Source of the DNA: Duganella sp. Leaf126
GTDB taxonomy: Bacteria > Pseudomonadota > Gammaproteobacteria > Burkholderiales > Burkholderiaceae_D
Assembly (NCBI RefSeq): GCF_001423125.1
Contig: NZ_LMNW01000023.1
Span: 308,646-372,645 of the forward strand
Direction: 5' to 3'
DNA length: 64,000 bases
The translations under genes were made by a program, and so were the position numbers. Below are positions 48,735 through 57,572 of this stretch, in pieces; the stretch's first letter is position 1, and every line of letters starts with the position of its first letter. Below the pieces are notes generated by a model that was given only the letters and a program-made list of their open reading frames with translations, did not search any database and was not told the DNA's origin.

Positions 48735-49925
48735 ATGAGCAACGACACCACAACGGACACCAAACCAGCCCCCAAGCCCGACAATAAGCCGGGCAATAAC
48801 AGGAAGCGCAACACCGTACTGGCCGGCATCACGCTGCTGTTGCTCGCTGCCGGCGGCGCTTACGCCGTGTACTACCAGACCGTGCTGTCCAAGATACAGG
48901 AAACCGACAATGCCTACGTCGGCGGCAACCTGGTCAACCTGACGTCGCAGGTGACCGGCAATGTCACCGAGATCCGCGCCGACGAAACCCAGATGGTGCA
49001 GGCCGGCGCGCCGCTGGTGCAGCTGGACGCAGCCGACGCCGACGTCGCGCTGGCCCAGGCCGACGCCAGGCTGGGCGCCGCCGTGCGCCAGCAGCGCCAG
49101 CGCTACGCGGACGTCGGCCAGTACGACGCTACCGTCGCCCTGCGCCGGCTGGAACTCCAGCGCGCCGAAGACGACCTGGCGCGGCGGCTGCCGCTGGCGG
49201 CCGACCACACGATTTCGGGCGAGGAAGTGGACCATGCGCGCCAGGCCGTCGCCAGCGCCCGCGCCGCAGTCGCGGTGGCGCAGCAGCAGCAACAGGCGGC
49301 GCAGGCGGCGGTGGCGGGCATCGATGTGCCGCACCATCCGGCCGTGCTGGCCGCCAGGGCCGACTACCAGGCCGCCTGGCTGGCCGCGCGCCGCAACACC
49401 ATCGTCGCGCCGGTGTCGGGCTACGTTGCCAAGCGCGCGGTGCAGGTGGGCGCGCGCGCCACGCCGGGCATGGCGCTGCTGTCCATCGTGCCGCTGGACC
49501 AGCTGTGGGTGGACGCCAATTTCAAGGAATCGCAGCTGCGCAATCTCCGCGTCGGCCAGCCGGCCACGGTGGAAGCGGACATGTATGGCGACAAGGTGGC
49601 ATTCCACGGCACGGTGACGGGACTGTCGGCCGGCACCGGCAGCGCGTTCTCGCTGCTGCCGGCGCAAAACGCCAGCGGCAACTGGATCAAGGTCGTGCAG
49701 CGGCTGCCGGTGCGCATTGCGCTGGACGCCGCCGAACTGCGCGCCCACCCGCTGCGCATCGGCCTCTCGACCACGGTCAAGGTGGACATCAGCCACACCG
49801 ACGGCCCGGTGCTGGGCACGGCCATGCCGCGCCAGCCCGTGTACCGGACCGCCGCCCTGTCGCAACCGCTGCAACAGGCCGCCACCGCAGCCGACACCAT
49901 CATCGGCCGCAACCTGCGCCAGTAA
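48735..49925 (+). CDS. HlyD family efflux adaptor (EmrA-like)
   Basis: A 396-aa membrane fusion protein. One TM helix at about 28-48 (TVLAGITLLLLAAGGAYAVYY) anchors it. The biotinyl-lipoyl halves are NAYVGGNLVNLTSQVTGNVT and NTIVAPVSGYVAKRAVQVG. A helical hairpin with Gln-rich stretches separates them. It bridges the EmrB-like pump and the outer membrane channel. It is the last gene of the operon. Confidence 0.93.
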   Translation: MSNDTTTDTKPAPKPDNKPGNNRKRNTVLAGITLLLLAAGGAYAVYYQTVLSKIQETDNAYVGGNLVNLTSQVTGNVTEIRADETQMVQAGAPLVQLDAADADVALAQADARLGAAVRQQRQRYADVGQYDATVALRRLELQRAEDDLARRLPLAADHTISGEEVDHARQAVASARAAVAVAQQQQQAAQAAVAGIDVPHHPAVLAARADYQAAWLAARRNTIVAPVSGYVAKRAVQVGARATPGMALLSIVPLDQLWVDANFKESQLRNLRVGQPATVEADMYGDKVAFHGTVTGLSAGTGSAFSLLPAQNASGNWIKVVQRLPVRIALDAAELRAHPLRIGLSTTVKVDISHTDGPVLGTAMPRQPVYRTAALSQPLQQAATAADTIIGRNLRQ

Positions 49926-49946
49926 GGGCACACCGAAAGGGAACCC

Positions 49947-50028
49947 CGAAAAACCTGCTGCGCGACTCGCTATCGCCGCACGCTTGCGGCACGCAAGACG
50001 ATATCGGGCCGCTCGCCCCGTTTTTTCG
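49947..50028. repeat. Structured palindromic repeat (copy B)
   Basis: Starts CGAAAAACCTGCTGCGC as in copy A and ends GTTTTTTCG, with an inner stem GCCGCA/TGCGGC. It sits between convergent genes, where the T-run could help termination. It is longer and less regular than copy A. Confidence 0.55.
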
Positions 50029-50063
50029 AGGCCCCCGCCCTCAGTTCGTCAAATTCGGTGGCG

Positions 50064-51671
50064 CTATTTGCGCAGTTCGGCGTCGAGTTCGGTGATGGCG
50101 GCCTGGGCCTGGGTGATCACGCGGTCGGCAATGCGCTGGCGCATGCCGGGGATGCGGCCGGCCGCTTCGGCTTCCAGCAGCAGCGGCATCAGCATCTGTT
50201 CGGCCGAGACGCGGAAGCCGTGCGCCACGGCGTCGAGCTGGGCGTTGAAATTCTGTTCGGCCCCTTGCAGCTGCTTGCGCAGCTCCGCTTCGAAAGCGCT
50301 GCGCTTGTCGCGGATTTCGGTGCGCTTGCGCTTGCCGATGTCGGCAAACCACTTGAAGGCGCCGGCCAGCAGTACGGCGCCGCCGACGAACGGCGCTGCC
50401 GGCGCTACCACGGGCAGCACCACGGCCGCACCGACCAGGTAGGCGGCCGTGCCGGTGCCGGCAGCCGCCACCACGCCGCTCATCAACGTGACGTTGGCGG
50501 CGGTATCGACCCTGTTGGCCAGCCGCGTGCCCAGCCGCAGGCGCGGCATCAGGCGGGCGAGGGCCGAATGGTGCTGGCGTTCGAACATCGAGACCTGTCC
50601 CAGCCGCATGCCGGACTGGAACAGCCGCAGGTCTTCCTGCAGCAGGTGCAGCGCCTGTTCCTTGCGGCGCACGATGCGGTCGAGCCGGCGCTCCATCTCC
50701 TGGCCGAACTGGTTGCGGCCGATGCTGTCCCACACCTCGTCTTCTTTCCACTTGTCGGTGGCCAGGCGGTCGGCGATGGCCAGTTCGATGGCGTTGCCGG
50801 CGTCGTGCACGGCGTCCTCGATCTCCTCGGCCAGCAGGCGCCGTTCCTGCGCGATGCGCTGCTCGACCAGCACCAGGCGTTGCATCACCTGGCTCTTCAT
50901 TTCGTCGGCGGTGGCCAGCAGGGTGGCGGCCATCGATGCGTCGCGCCCCATCTGCTGCGCCTGCTCTACGTAGGCGGCGATGTCCTGCAGGATGGCCGCC
51001 GTGGTGGTGCCGACCAGCGCGCGCAGCTGCGCGGTGTCGATCTCGCCGGACTGGAAGCTGCGCGCGTGCTCGACCAGCACCGGCTGGCCGGCGGTGCGGC
51101 CGAAATCGGCGACCGCGTCCGACAGCGAGCGGCCGCGCACCAGGCGCCGCGCCTGCTCGCCGAGATTGGACAGCAGGCCCCGTTCGCCGGCTGGCGGCAG
51201 GCGGTCGCTGTCTTCGGGCGTCAGCCGCGCCGACAGGGCCTTGGCCAGGCGCTGGGCCAGCGCGCGGGCGTCGGCGCCGTGCAGCGCCAGCAGCGGCATG
51301 GCCATCGACAGCGCGTCGTCGCGCGCGGCCTGCTCGACGGCAGCGGCGCTGCGCGCCAGCGCCGCGAACGCCCAGTCCACGTCAACCCCGGATTCGATGG
51401 CGTTGAGCACCAGCGCGGTAAAGACGGCCGAGGACTTGCCGTCGCCGGCCAGTTCGGTGACGGCGGCAAATTGCGCCAGCGTCAGCTTGCCGTCGCGCCC
51501 GGCAATGGCGCCGACCGCGCGTGCATACGCCGAGCTGAAACTGTGGTCGGCGGAAAGATGTTCGTCGAGGGTCCGGACGTGGATGGCGTCGGCGCCGATG
51601 CCGGTCCCGGTGCCGCTGCCGTGATTGGCTGGAGTACCGTGGGTGGTCACACTTGCTCCGTCTGTTTGCAT
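50064..51671 (-). CDS. Membrane coiled-coil protein with TerB-like N-terminus (possibly RdcB-like)
   Basis: A 535-aa protein without a signal peptide. Residues about 45-130 (SSAYARAVGAIAGRDGKLTL) look like a TerB-type helical domain. Residues about 170-390 are long charged helices with coiled-coil character (MERRLDRIVRRKEQALHLLQ). Residues about 400-450 form a hydrophobic hairpin (GTAAYLVGAAVVLPVVAPAA, GGAVLLAGAFKWF). More coiled coil follows (FEAELRKQLQGAEQNFNAQL). The hairpin between coiled coils recalls bacterial dynamin tails, but there is no GTPase motif. From memory it may match a family labelled diguanylate cyclase regulator RdcB; I could not verify this. Confidence 0.6.
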   Translation of the reverse strand: MQTDGASVTTHGTPANHGSGTGTGIGADAIHVRTLDEHLSADHSFSSAYARAVGAIAGRDGKLTLAQFAAVTELAGDGKSSAVFTALVLNAIESGVDVDWAFAALARSAAAVEQAARDDALSMAMPLLALHGADARALAQRLAKALSARLTPEDSDRLPPAGERGLLSNLGEQARRLVRGRSLSDAVADFGRTAGQPVLVEHARSFQSGEIDTAQLRALVGTTTAAILQDIAAYVEQAQQMGRDASMAATLLATADEMKSQVMQRLVLVEQRIAQERRLLAEEIEDAVHDAGNAIELAIADRLATDKWKEDEVWDSIGRNQFGQEMERRLDRIVRRKEQALHLLQEDLRLFQSGMRLGQVSMFERQHHSALARLMPRLRLGTRLANRVDTAANVTLMSGVVAAAGTGTAAYLVGAAVVLPVVAPAAPFVGGAVLLAGAFKWFADIGKRKRTEIRDKRSAFEAELRKQLQGAEQNFNAQLDAVAHGFRVSAEQMLMPLLLEAEAAGRIPGMRQRIADRVITQAQAAITELDAELRK

Positions 51672-51723
51672 GTCATCCGGACTATTTTAACGGAAGCCCG
51701 CCCGCCGCGCAGGGGCAAGCGGG

Positions 51724-52212
51724 TCAGGCGCCCGTTGCCAGCGCCAGCGTTTCCTTGATCTCTTCCATCACCACATAGCTTTTCGATTGCGCCGCGCCGG
51801 GCAGACTCAAAAGCATGTCGCCGAGCAGCTTGCGGTACTCGGCCATTTCGTGGATGCGCGCCTTGATCAGGTAGTCGAAGTCGCCCGACACCAGGTGGCA
51901 CTCCTGCACCTCGGGGATGCGCAGCACCTCGCGCCGGAACTGCTCGAACACGGGACCCGACTTCTGGTTCAGCGTGATCTCGACAAACACCAGCAGCTTG
52001 GCGCCGAGCGCCGGCGGGTCGATGCGCGCGTGGTAGCCGGTGATCACGCCGTCGCGCTCCATGCGCTTGACGCGCTCGATGGCCGGGGTGATCGACAGCC
52101 CCACCTGCTCGCTCAGGTCTTTCATCGAAATGCGGCCGTCCGCCTGCAGGATGTGCAGGATCTTGCGGTCGAGCTTATCCAGGGTGCGTACCGACTCTTT
52201 CTGTATGCGCAT
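51724..52212 (-). CDS. Lrp/AsnC family regulator, probably of dadA
   Basis: A 162-aa regulator. The HTH is at about residues 12-55 (LDRKILHILQADGRISMKDL) and the ligand-binding RAM domain follows (CHLVSGDFDYLIKARI). It is divergent from dadA with 110 bp between them. In many proteobacteria an Lrp-type protein activates or represses dadA in response to alanine or leucine, and the same is likely here. Its closeness to E. coli Lrp in length and opening supports the leucine-responsive subgroup. Confidence 0.9.
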   Translation of the reverse strand: MRIQKESVRTLDKLDRKILHILQADGRISMKDLSEQVGLSITPAIERVKRMERDGVITGYHARIDPPALGAKLLVFVEITLNQKSGPVFEQFRREVLRIPEVQECHLVSGDFDYLIKARIHEMAEYRKLLGDMLLSLPGAAQSKSYVVMEEIKETLALATGA

Positions 52213-52322
52213 GACATTCCACTAAATAAATCGGGTTTAACAGTAACAAAAGCTGGCAATACGAGGATACCATAGCGGATTATAGGGGCGAAGTGCGCCC
52301 ATTATCCAACTTGGGGGCTCAT

Positions 52323-53606
52323 ATGCGCGTACTCGTACTCGGAAGCGGTGTCATCGGTGTTACCAGTGCCTACTACCTGGCCCGGGCCGGTCACGACGTG
52401 ACCGTGATCGACCGCCAGCCCGGCCCTGCGCTTGAAACCAGTTTCGCCAACGCCGGCCAGATCTCGCCCGGCTATGCGTCGCCCTGGGCCGCGCCCGGCA
52501 TTCCGCTCAAGGCGGTCAAGTGGATGATGCAGCGCCATGCGCCGCTGTCGATCACGCCCGACGGCACGCTGTTCCAGCTGCGCTGGATGTGGCAGATGCT
52601 GCAGAACTGCACGCCCGAGCGTTACGCCGTCAACAAGGAGCGCATGGTACGCTTGGCCGAATACAGCCGCGATTGCTTCAAGGTGCTGCGCGCGGCCACC
52701 GGCATCGCCTACGAAGGCCGGCAGCAAGGCACGACCCAGCTGTTCCGCACCCAGAAACAGCTCGATGATGCGGCCAAGGATATCGCCGTTCTGCAGGACA
52801 CCGGCGTTCCGTACGAATTGCTGAACCGCGAGCAATTGCTGGGCGCCGAGCCCGGTCTCGACCAGACCCGCCTGGTCGGCGGCCTGCGCCTGCCCAACGA
52901 CGAAACCGGCGACTGCCAGCTGTTTACCACCCGCCTGACCGCCATGGCCGAGGAGCTCGGCGTCAAGTTCCGCTACAACACCTTGATCGACGGCCTGGTC
53001 ACGGCCGGCGACCAGATCGCGGGCGTGCAGTCGGGCAGCGAACTAGTGCGCGCGGATTCCTACGTGGTGGCGCTGGGCGCCTATTCGACGCCGCTGCTCA
53101 AGGGATTGGTGGACGTTCCCGTCTACCCGCTCAAGGGCTATTCGATCACGGTGCCAATCGTCAACGCTGCTGCCGCGCCCGTGTCCACCATCCTCGACGA
53201 GACCTACAAGATCGCGGTCACCCGCTTCGACGACCGCATCCGCGTGGGGGGCATGGCCGAAATCGCCGGTTTCGACAAGCGCCTCAATCCGCGCCGCCGC
53301 GAAACGCTGGAGATGGTCGTCAACGACCTGTTCCCCGGCGCCGGCGCCACCGCCGAGGCCAGCTTCTGGACCGGCCTGCGCCCGATGACGCCGGACGGCA
53401 CGCCGATCGTCGGCCGCACCGGTCTGCGCAACCTGTTCATCAACACCGGGCACGGTACGCTCGGCTGGACCATGTCGTGCGGCTCGGCGCAACTGCTGGC
53501 CGACATCATCTCGGCGCGCAAGCCGGCAATTCTTGCCGACGATCTGTCGGTGGCGCGGTACAGCGCCGCGCCGACGACGCGCCAGCCGCAACTGGCCAGC
53601 GCCTGA
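52323..53606 (+). CDS. dadA: D-amino acid dehydrogenase small subunit
   Basis: The ATG at 52323 follows GGGGG and gives 427 aa. The N-terminal FAD motif [21 protein letters not shown] and the DadA hallmark segments [22 protein letters not shown] and [14 protein letters not shown] are all present. It oxidises D-alanine and other D-amino acids to 2-keto acids and feeds electrons to quinone at the membrane. No alanine racemase (dadX) follows. The divergent Lrp-type gene probably controls it. Confidence 0.96.
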   Translation: MRVLVLGSGVIGVTSAYYLARAGHDVTVIDRQPGPALETSFANAGQISPGYASPWAAPGIPLKAVKWMMQRHAPLSITPDGTLFQLRWMWQMLQNCTPERYAVNKERMVRLAEYSRDCFKVLRAATGIAYEGRQQGTTQLFRTQKQLDDAAKDIAVLQDTGVPYELLNREQLLGAEPGLDQTRLVGGLRLPNDETGDCQLFTTRLTAMAEELGVKFRYNTLIDGLVTAGDQIAGVQSGSELVRADSYVVALGAYSTPLLKGLVDVPVYPLKGYSITVPIVNAAAAPVSTILDETYKIAVTRFDDRIRVGGMAEIAGFDKRLNPRRRETLEMVVNDLFPGAGATAEASFWTGLRPMTPDGTPIVGRTGLRNLFINTGHGTLGWTMSCGSAQLLADIISARKPAILADDLSVARYSAAPTTRQPQLASA

Positions 53607-53634
53607 GCATCACGCCCGGCGATCGGCTGCATGC

Positions 53635-53770
53635 CGCTGCAGGCAGCCGACCGCCGCAGACTGTCAGCCGACTTTCAGCCGGCTCCCTGGCGACGCGCGG
53701 CCGACTGGCGGTCGAGGTGCAGCCGAGGTGCAGCCGCTCCGCAGCCGACGGCCGCCGACAGCCGCGCGCT
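53635..53770. repeat. Degenerate CAGCCGA-type repeat tract
   Basis: Between dadA and the HDOD gene, GCAGCCGA and related heptamers (TCAGCCGA, GCCGCCGA) recur about ten times in 135 bases. No gene is apparent. It may be a decayed tandem repeat. Confidence 0.5.
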
Positions 53771-53847
53771 GTGCCCGGCGTTCGCCCCGCCGTTGTCGTT
53801 TCCCCGCCTCGATTCGCGCTACCTCGCCGTCGCAGCCCAACATGGCG

Positions 53848-53876
53848 TTGAGCTTGGACGCCGGGGTGCGTATAAT
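53848..53876 (+). promoter_or_regulatory. Sigma-70 promoter giving an almost leaderless mRNA for the HDOD gene
   Basis: TTGAGC, 17 bases, then a perfect TATAAT. The start point would fall at 53882-53884, on or next to the ATG at 53884. No ribosome binding site exists before the ATG, in agreement with leaderless translation. Confidence 0.75.
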
Positions 53877-53883
53877 TTTGACC

Positions 53884-54723
53884 ATGAATAAACTTGAAGC
53901 ATACGGCCATATTGCGGCCATGGCCATCCGCGGCGAATTGGTCTTCCCCACCAGCGTCAACGCCGCCCTGCGCGTCCAGCTCGCGCTCGACGATCCCGAC
54001 TGCCCGATCGACAAGGCGATCAAGCTGGTGCTGGCCGAGCCCACGCTGGCCGCGCGCACGGTCGCCATTTCCAATTCCGCCATGTTCGCGCGCGCCGGCG
54101 CGCCGGTGGTGACCAATGTGCGCGGCGCCATCATGCGCATCGGTTACCAGAACCTGTTCGCGCTGGCCGCCGCCATGGTGGTGCGCCAGTTCGGCAGCAA
54201 GCTGGTCGATCCGGCGCTGCGGCTGAAGGCCGAGCAGCTGTGGGACCACACGATTGCCGTCGCCGCACTGGCGCGCCTGATCGCGCGCGAGGTCACCCGC
54301 GTCAACGAGGACACGGCGCTGTTTGCCGGCATCGTGCACGAAGTGGGCGGCTTCTACCTGCTCTCGCGCGCCGACGAATTCCCCGGCCTGCTCGAGGAAG
54401 ACCCGGACAACTGGCACTCGGCCAGCGAGGAAATCATCACCCGCGAAGTGATGCGCAAGCTGTGCATTCCCGAGCCGGTGGCCGACGCCATCGAAGGCCT
54501 GCGTGACGCCTTCATGTCGATCCCGCCCGACACGCTGCAGGATACGCTGCTGCTGGCCAACCAGCTCACGCCCGTGCGCTCGCCGCTGCAGGAAGCGCAG
54601 CGCGACCTGCCGCCCCATTCCGACGCCGCGATCGACCTGTTCATCGAGCCGGAGCGCATGCAGAAGCTGCTCAGGGAGGCGCACGACAACGCGGCCGAGA
54701 TGAGCGCCGCGCTGCTGGTGTAA
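53884..54723 (+). CDS. HDOD domain signalling protein
   Basis: A 279-aa HDOD protein starting MNKLEAYG. The frame is open upstream to 53533, but the promoter at 53848-53876 fixes the start. Typical HDOD features are LVLAEPTLAARTVAISNSAMF, RGAIMRIG and FAGIVHEVGGFYLL, a variant of the HD region where H-E replaces HD. Such proteins act in signal transduction and cyclic di-GMP or two-component networks, mostly without known enzymatic activity. The transporter gene follows after 2 bp, so the two are co-transcribed. Confidence 0.9.
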   Translation: MNKLEAYGHIAAMAIRGELVFPTSVNAALRVQLALDDPDCPIDKAIKLVLAEPTLAARTVAISNSAMFARAGAPVVTNVRGAIMRIGYQNLFALAAAMVVRQFGSKLVDPALRLKAEQLWDHTIAVAALARLIAREVTRVNEDTALFAGIVHEVGGFYLLSRADEFPGLLEEDPDNWHSASEEIITREVMRKLCIPEPVADAIEGLRDAFMSIPPDTLQDTLLLANQLTPVRSPLQEAQRDLPPHSDAAIDLFIEPERMQKLLREAHDNAAEMSAALLV

Positions 54724-54725
54724 GC

Positions 54726-55751
54726 ATGCAGCAGGCGCCGCTGTCCTACGGTTCCGACGCGTCCGGCCTGGTGTGTGGCTACGTGTTCGGCCGCGCGGCC
54801 GATGGCAAGGGCTTGCCGCTCGACGCCGACCAGGCCTGCGCCTGGCTGGAGAACCGCGAGCGGCACCCGCAGGAATTCATCTGGCTGCACTACAACCTGG
54901 CCAATACCGCCAGCGAGAAGTGGCTGCACGAGCACCTGGCCCTGCCCGAGGAATTTTACGAAAGCCTGCACGAGGGCCCGCGCTCGACCCGCATCGAAGT
55001 GGCCGACAATACGCTGATCGCCGTGGTCAACGACGTGCTGCACGATTTTTCGTTCGACCCGTCCGACATCTCCACGCTGTGGCTGAGCGTGGACCGGCAG
55101 GTCGTCATCAGCGCCCGCCGCAAGCCGCTGCGCGCCGTGGACAGCCTGCGCAACGCGGTGCGCAACGGCGAGCCGATCCGCTCCTCGGTCGAGCTGCTGA
55201 TCCACCTGCTGCGCGACCAGGCCGACGCGCTGATCAAGATCGTGCGCCACGCCATCGCCACGGTCGACGGCATCGAGGACAATCTGCTGGCCGGCAAGCT
55301 CAACACCAAGCGCGCCAGTCTGGGCGAGCTGCGGCGCGTGCTGGTGCGGCTGCGCCGCCTGCTGGCGCCGGAACCGGCTGCGCTGTTCCGGCTGCTGCAA
55401 CGGCCGCCGTCGTGGGTGGCCGAACTCGACGCCCAGGAACTGCGCCAGTCCACCGAGGAATTCTCGCTGGTGCTGGCCGACATGGCCTCGCTGCAGGAGC
55501 GCATCAAGCTGATTCAGGAAGAAATCGCGGCGCTGGTCAACGAGGGCAACAACCACAGCCTGTTCGTGCTGACCATCGTCACCGTGCTGGCGCTGCCGAT
55601 CAACATCATCGCCGGCCTGCTCGGCATGAACGTGGGCGGCATCCCGCTGGCCAACGCGCCGCACGGCTTCCTGGTCGTGGTGGTGATCGTCGCCAGTTTT
55701 ACCGCGATCGCCGGCTGGCTCGCGTTCCGCCGCCAGCGCGACCTGCGTTAG
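54726..55751 (+). CDS. zntB: ZntB/CorA family divalent cation transporter
   Basis: A 341-aa member of the CorA superfamily. The cytoplasmic N-terminal domain has WLHYNLANTASEKWL, typical of ZntB. Two C-terminal TM helices are at about 280-300 and 312-332, with the signature GMNVGGIP just after the first. ZntB moves zinc with protons, though direction is debated. Its last 53 coding bases overlap, antiparallel, the end of the minus-strand gene. Confidence 0.92.
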   Translation: MQQAPLSYGSDASGLVCGYVFGRAADGKGLPLDADQACAWLENRERHPQEFIWLHYNLANTASEKWLHEHLALPEEFYESLHEGPRSTRIEVADNTLIAVVNDVLHDFSFDPSDISTLWLSVDRQVVISARRKPLRAVDSLRNAVRNGEPIRSSVELLIHLLRDQADALIKIVRHAIATVDGIEDNLLAGKLNTKRASLGELRRVLVRLRRLLAPEPAALFRLLQRPPSWVAELDAQELRQSTEEFSLVLADMASLQERIKLIQEEIAALVNEGNNHSLFVLTIVTVLALPINIIAGLLGMNVGGIPLANAPHGFLVVVVIVASFTAIAGWLAFRRQRDLR

Positions 55752-56247
55752 GCTTCTCGTTACGGTAGATGACCAGGCGCTGCACGCCGAGCAGCATGAA
55801 CGCTGCGCCCAGCACCAGCGCCACCAGGTTGTCGCGCCGGTAGCTGGCGCGCACGTCGTCCAGGCTGGTGACTTCCTTGCCGCCGACCGACACGCCATAC
55901 ACCACGTGGAAATCGCCGGGCAAAAAGCCGGGGTGGTTGACCTGGTCCGGCGCGAACCGCACGGTGACCGGGTACAGCCTGGTCGCCGCGCGCAGCGCTG
56001 CCCGCAGGCGGCCGTCGGCATCGCTCTTGACGTGGACCGCGAACTGCTGCGGCGTGGTGCGGGCGGCAAAATACATGGCGTCGCGGCTGTCGTAGGTCCA
56101 GTCCACGCGCCCGGTCACGGCCTGCAGCTGCGCCGCAGCCGGGAAGCGCAGTTCGAGCGCGATGAAGACGCCGACGATGCCGAGACCGAGCAGCAGGAAA
56201 AAGAACCCGCCGCGACGGCCGCCAAACCAGTTACGCCATGTATTCAT
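55699..56247 (-). CDS. Membrane protein of unknown function (DUF3592-like pattern)
   Basis: A 182-aa protein with one TM near the N-terminus (GGFFFLLLGLGIVGVFIALELRF) and one near residue 145-160 (NLVALVLGAAFMLLGVQRL). The extracytoplasmic middle (residues 35-135) contains a YPVTVRFAPDQVNHPGFLPGD-like stretch, a pattern seen in DUF3592-type proteins. Its stop lies inside the zntB 3' end. The last residues are Arg/Gly-rich and may be an artefact of reading into the antisense of zntB. Confidence 0.65.
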   Translation of the reverse strand: MNTWRNWFGGRRGGFFFLLLGLGIVGVFIALELRFPAAAQLQAVTGRVDWTYDSRDAMYFAARTTPQQFAVHVKSDADGRLRAALRAATRLYPVTVRFAPDQVNHPGFLPGDFHVVYGVSVGGKEVTSLDDVRASYRRDNLVALVLGAAFMLLGVQRLVIYRNEKPNAGRAGGGTRASRRSR

Positions 56248-56316
56248 AGAGCGAGGTGTACGAAAAGATCGCCATCATACCGCGCCTTGGTCACCGCACA
56301 TTAATAAACATTTTCG

Positions 56317-56345
56317 TTTACTTATTAGTGCCACGCCGTTACAGT
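56317..56345 (+). promoter_or_regulatory. Possible promoter of the MFS-regulator operon
   Basis: TTTACT and TACAGT with a 17-base spacer lie directly before the ATG at 56352; the start point would be within a few bases of the start codon. AGGGA overlaps this region but is very close to the ATG, so a short-leader or leaderless mRNA is possible. Confidence 0.35.
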
Positions 56346-56351
56346 AGGGAC

Positions 56352-57572
56352 ATGAAAAACTCCCTGCTCATCAGCAGCGCCTGCCTGCTGGCCCTGCTCT
56401 CCACGGTCGGCGCCGCGCTGCCGTATCCGATCCTCGCGCCGCTGTTTGCCGACGGTAGCGCCAATGGCCTGAACACCTTTCTCGGCCTGCCGCCGAAGCT
56501 GCTGCTGGGCCTGGCGCTGACGATCAATCCGCTGGGCCTATTGATCGGCTCGGCCCTGCTCGGTCCCATGTCCGACCGCTACGGCCGCCGGCCGGTCCTG
56601 CTGGTCACCGCCGTCGGCGCAGCGGCCGGCCATGCGATCACCGCGCTGGCGCTGGTGTTTGAATCGTTCCCGCTGTTTATCGCAGCGCGGTTCGTCACCG
56701 GCCTGCTGGAGGGGAACGGCTCGGTGGCGCGCGCCATGCTGGCCGACCGGCTCGACGGCGATCTGCGGCGCAAGGCGCTGTCGTGGCTGAACGGCGCCTT
56801 TTACATGGGTTGGCTGGTGGGCCCGCTGATGGCCGGCTTCACGCTCGACTACGGCGTCACCACGCCGTTCTGGATCGCGGTGGCGCTGCTGCTCGGCACT
56901 GCCGTGCTGGTCGCGCGCGCGCTGCCGCGCGAGGCGCCGTCGGCCGCCACCACCTCGTGGTGGCAGGTGGCGCGCCATCGCCACGCCCTGAACCTGCTGC
57001 GCGAACCCGAGCTGCGCACGCTGTTCGTGATCACCCTAGCCTACAGCTGCTGCGTGACCGGGTTCTACGAGTTCTATCCTTTGTGGCTGGTGGAAGTGCC
57101 CGGCTACGGTCCGCGCGGCATCGCCTGGGCCACAGCAGCCATGTGCGGCGTGATGACCGCCACCACCATCGTTGCCGGCCGCAAGTACGCCGGCGCACCG
57201 CTGCTGCGGGCGCGCGGCTTTGCCTACGCCACGGCCTCGCTAATCGGGCTGCTGGCGGTCAGCAACGCGCAGGTCGGCCTGGCCGCCATCGTGCTGTTCG
57301 GCGTGCCGCACGCCTTCCACAGCAGCATCGTGCCGCACTGGTGCGCCGAGCGTTTCGGCGCCCATGGCCAGGGCGCGGTGATGGGCCTGATCTCGACCAC
57401 GTTCTGCCTGGCCAATATCGTGATGGCGCTGATCGGCGCCGTGCTCACCTTGATCGACACGCGCCTGATCCTGCTGCTGTCGGCAGCGCTGGGCGCGTGG
57501 TCCGCGTGGCGCCTGCAGCGCTGGCATGACCGCCTCCAGCATACGGCGCCCGCAGCAGGAGTGCTGTCGTGA
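56352..57572 (+). CDS. MFS transporter (DHA1-type drug exporter)
   Basis: The ATG at 56352 gives 406 aa and a normal first TM (LLISSACLLALLSTVGAALPY). An upstream ATG at 56256 would add a stretch with no coding character. Motif A is LGPMSDRYGRRPVLL and the TM5 region is NGAFYMGWLVGPLMAGF. It has 12 predicted TMs. It overlaps the downstream regulator start (GTGA). The substrate is unknown; co-expression with a Cys-rich regulator hints at redox or iron-sulfur linked control. Confidence 0.88.
   Translation: MKNSLLISSACLLALLSTVGAALPYPILAPLFADGSANGLNTFLGLPPKLLLGLALTINPLGLLIGSALLGPMSDRYGRRPVLLVTAVGAAAGHAITALALVFESFPLFIAARFVTGLLEGNGSVARAMLADRLDGDLRRKALSWLNGAFYMGWLVGPLMAGFTLDYGVTTPFWIAVALLLGTAVLVARALPREAPSAATTSWWQVARHRHALNLLREPELRTLFVITLAYSCCVTGFYEFYPLWLVEVPGYGPRGIAWATAAMCGVMTATTIVAGRKYAGAPLLRARGFAYATASLIGLLAVSNAQVGLAAIVLFGVPHAFHSSIVPHWCAERFGAHGQGAVMGLISTTFCLANIVMALIGAVLTLIDTRLILLLSAALGAWSAWRLQRWHDRLQHTAPAAGVLS

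Noticed and set aside
50064..51671. Coiled-coil membrane protein considered as a bacterial dynamin
   Set aside because: No P-loop GTPase motifs (GxxxxGKS, DxxG) are present anywhere in the protein.
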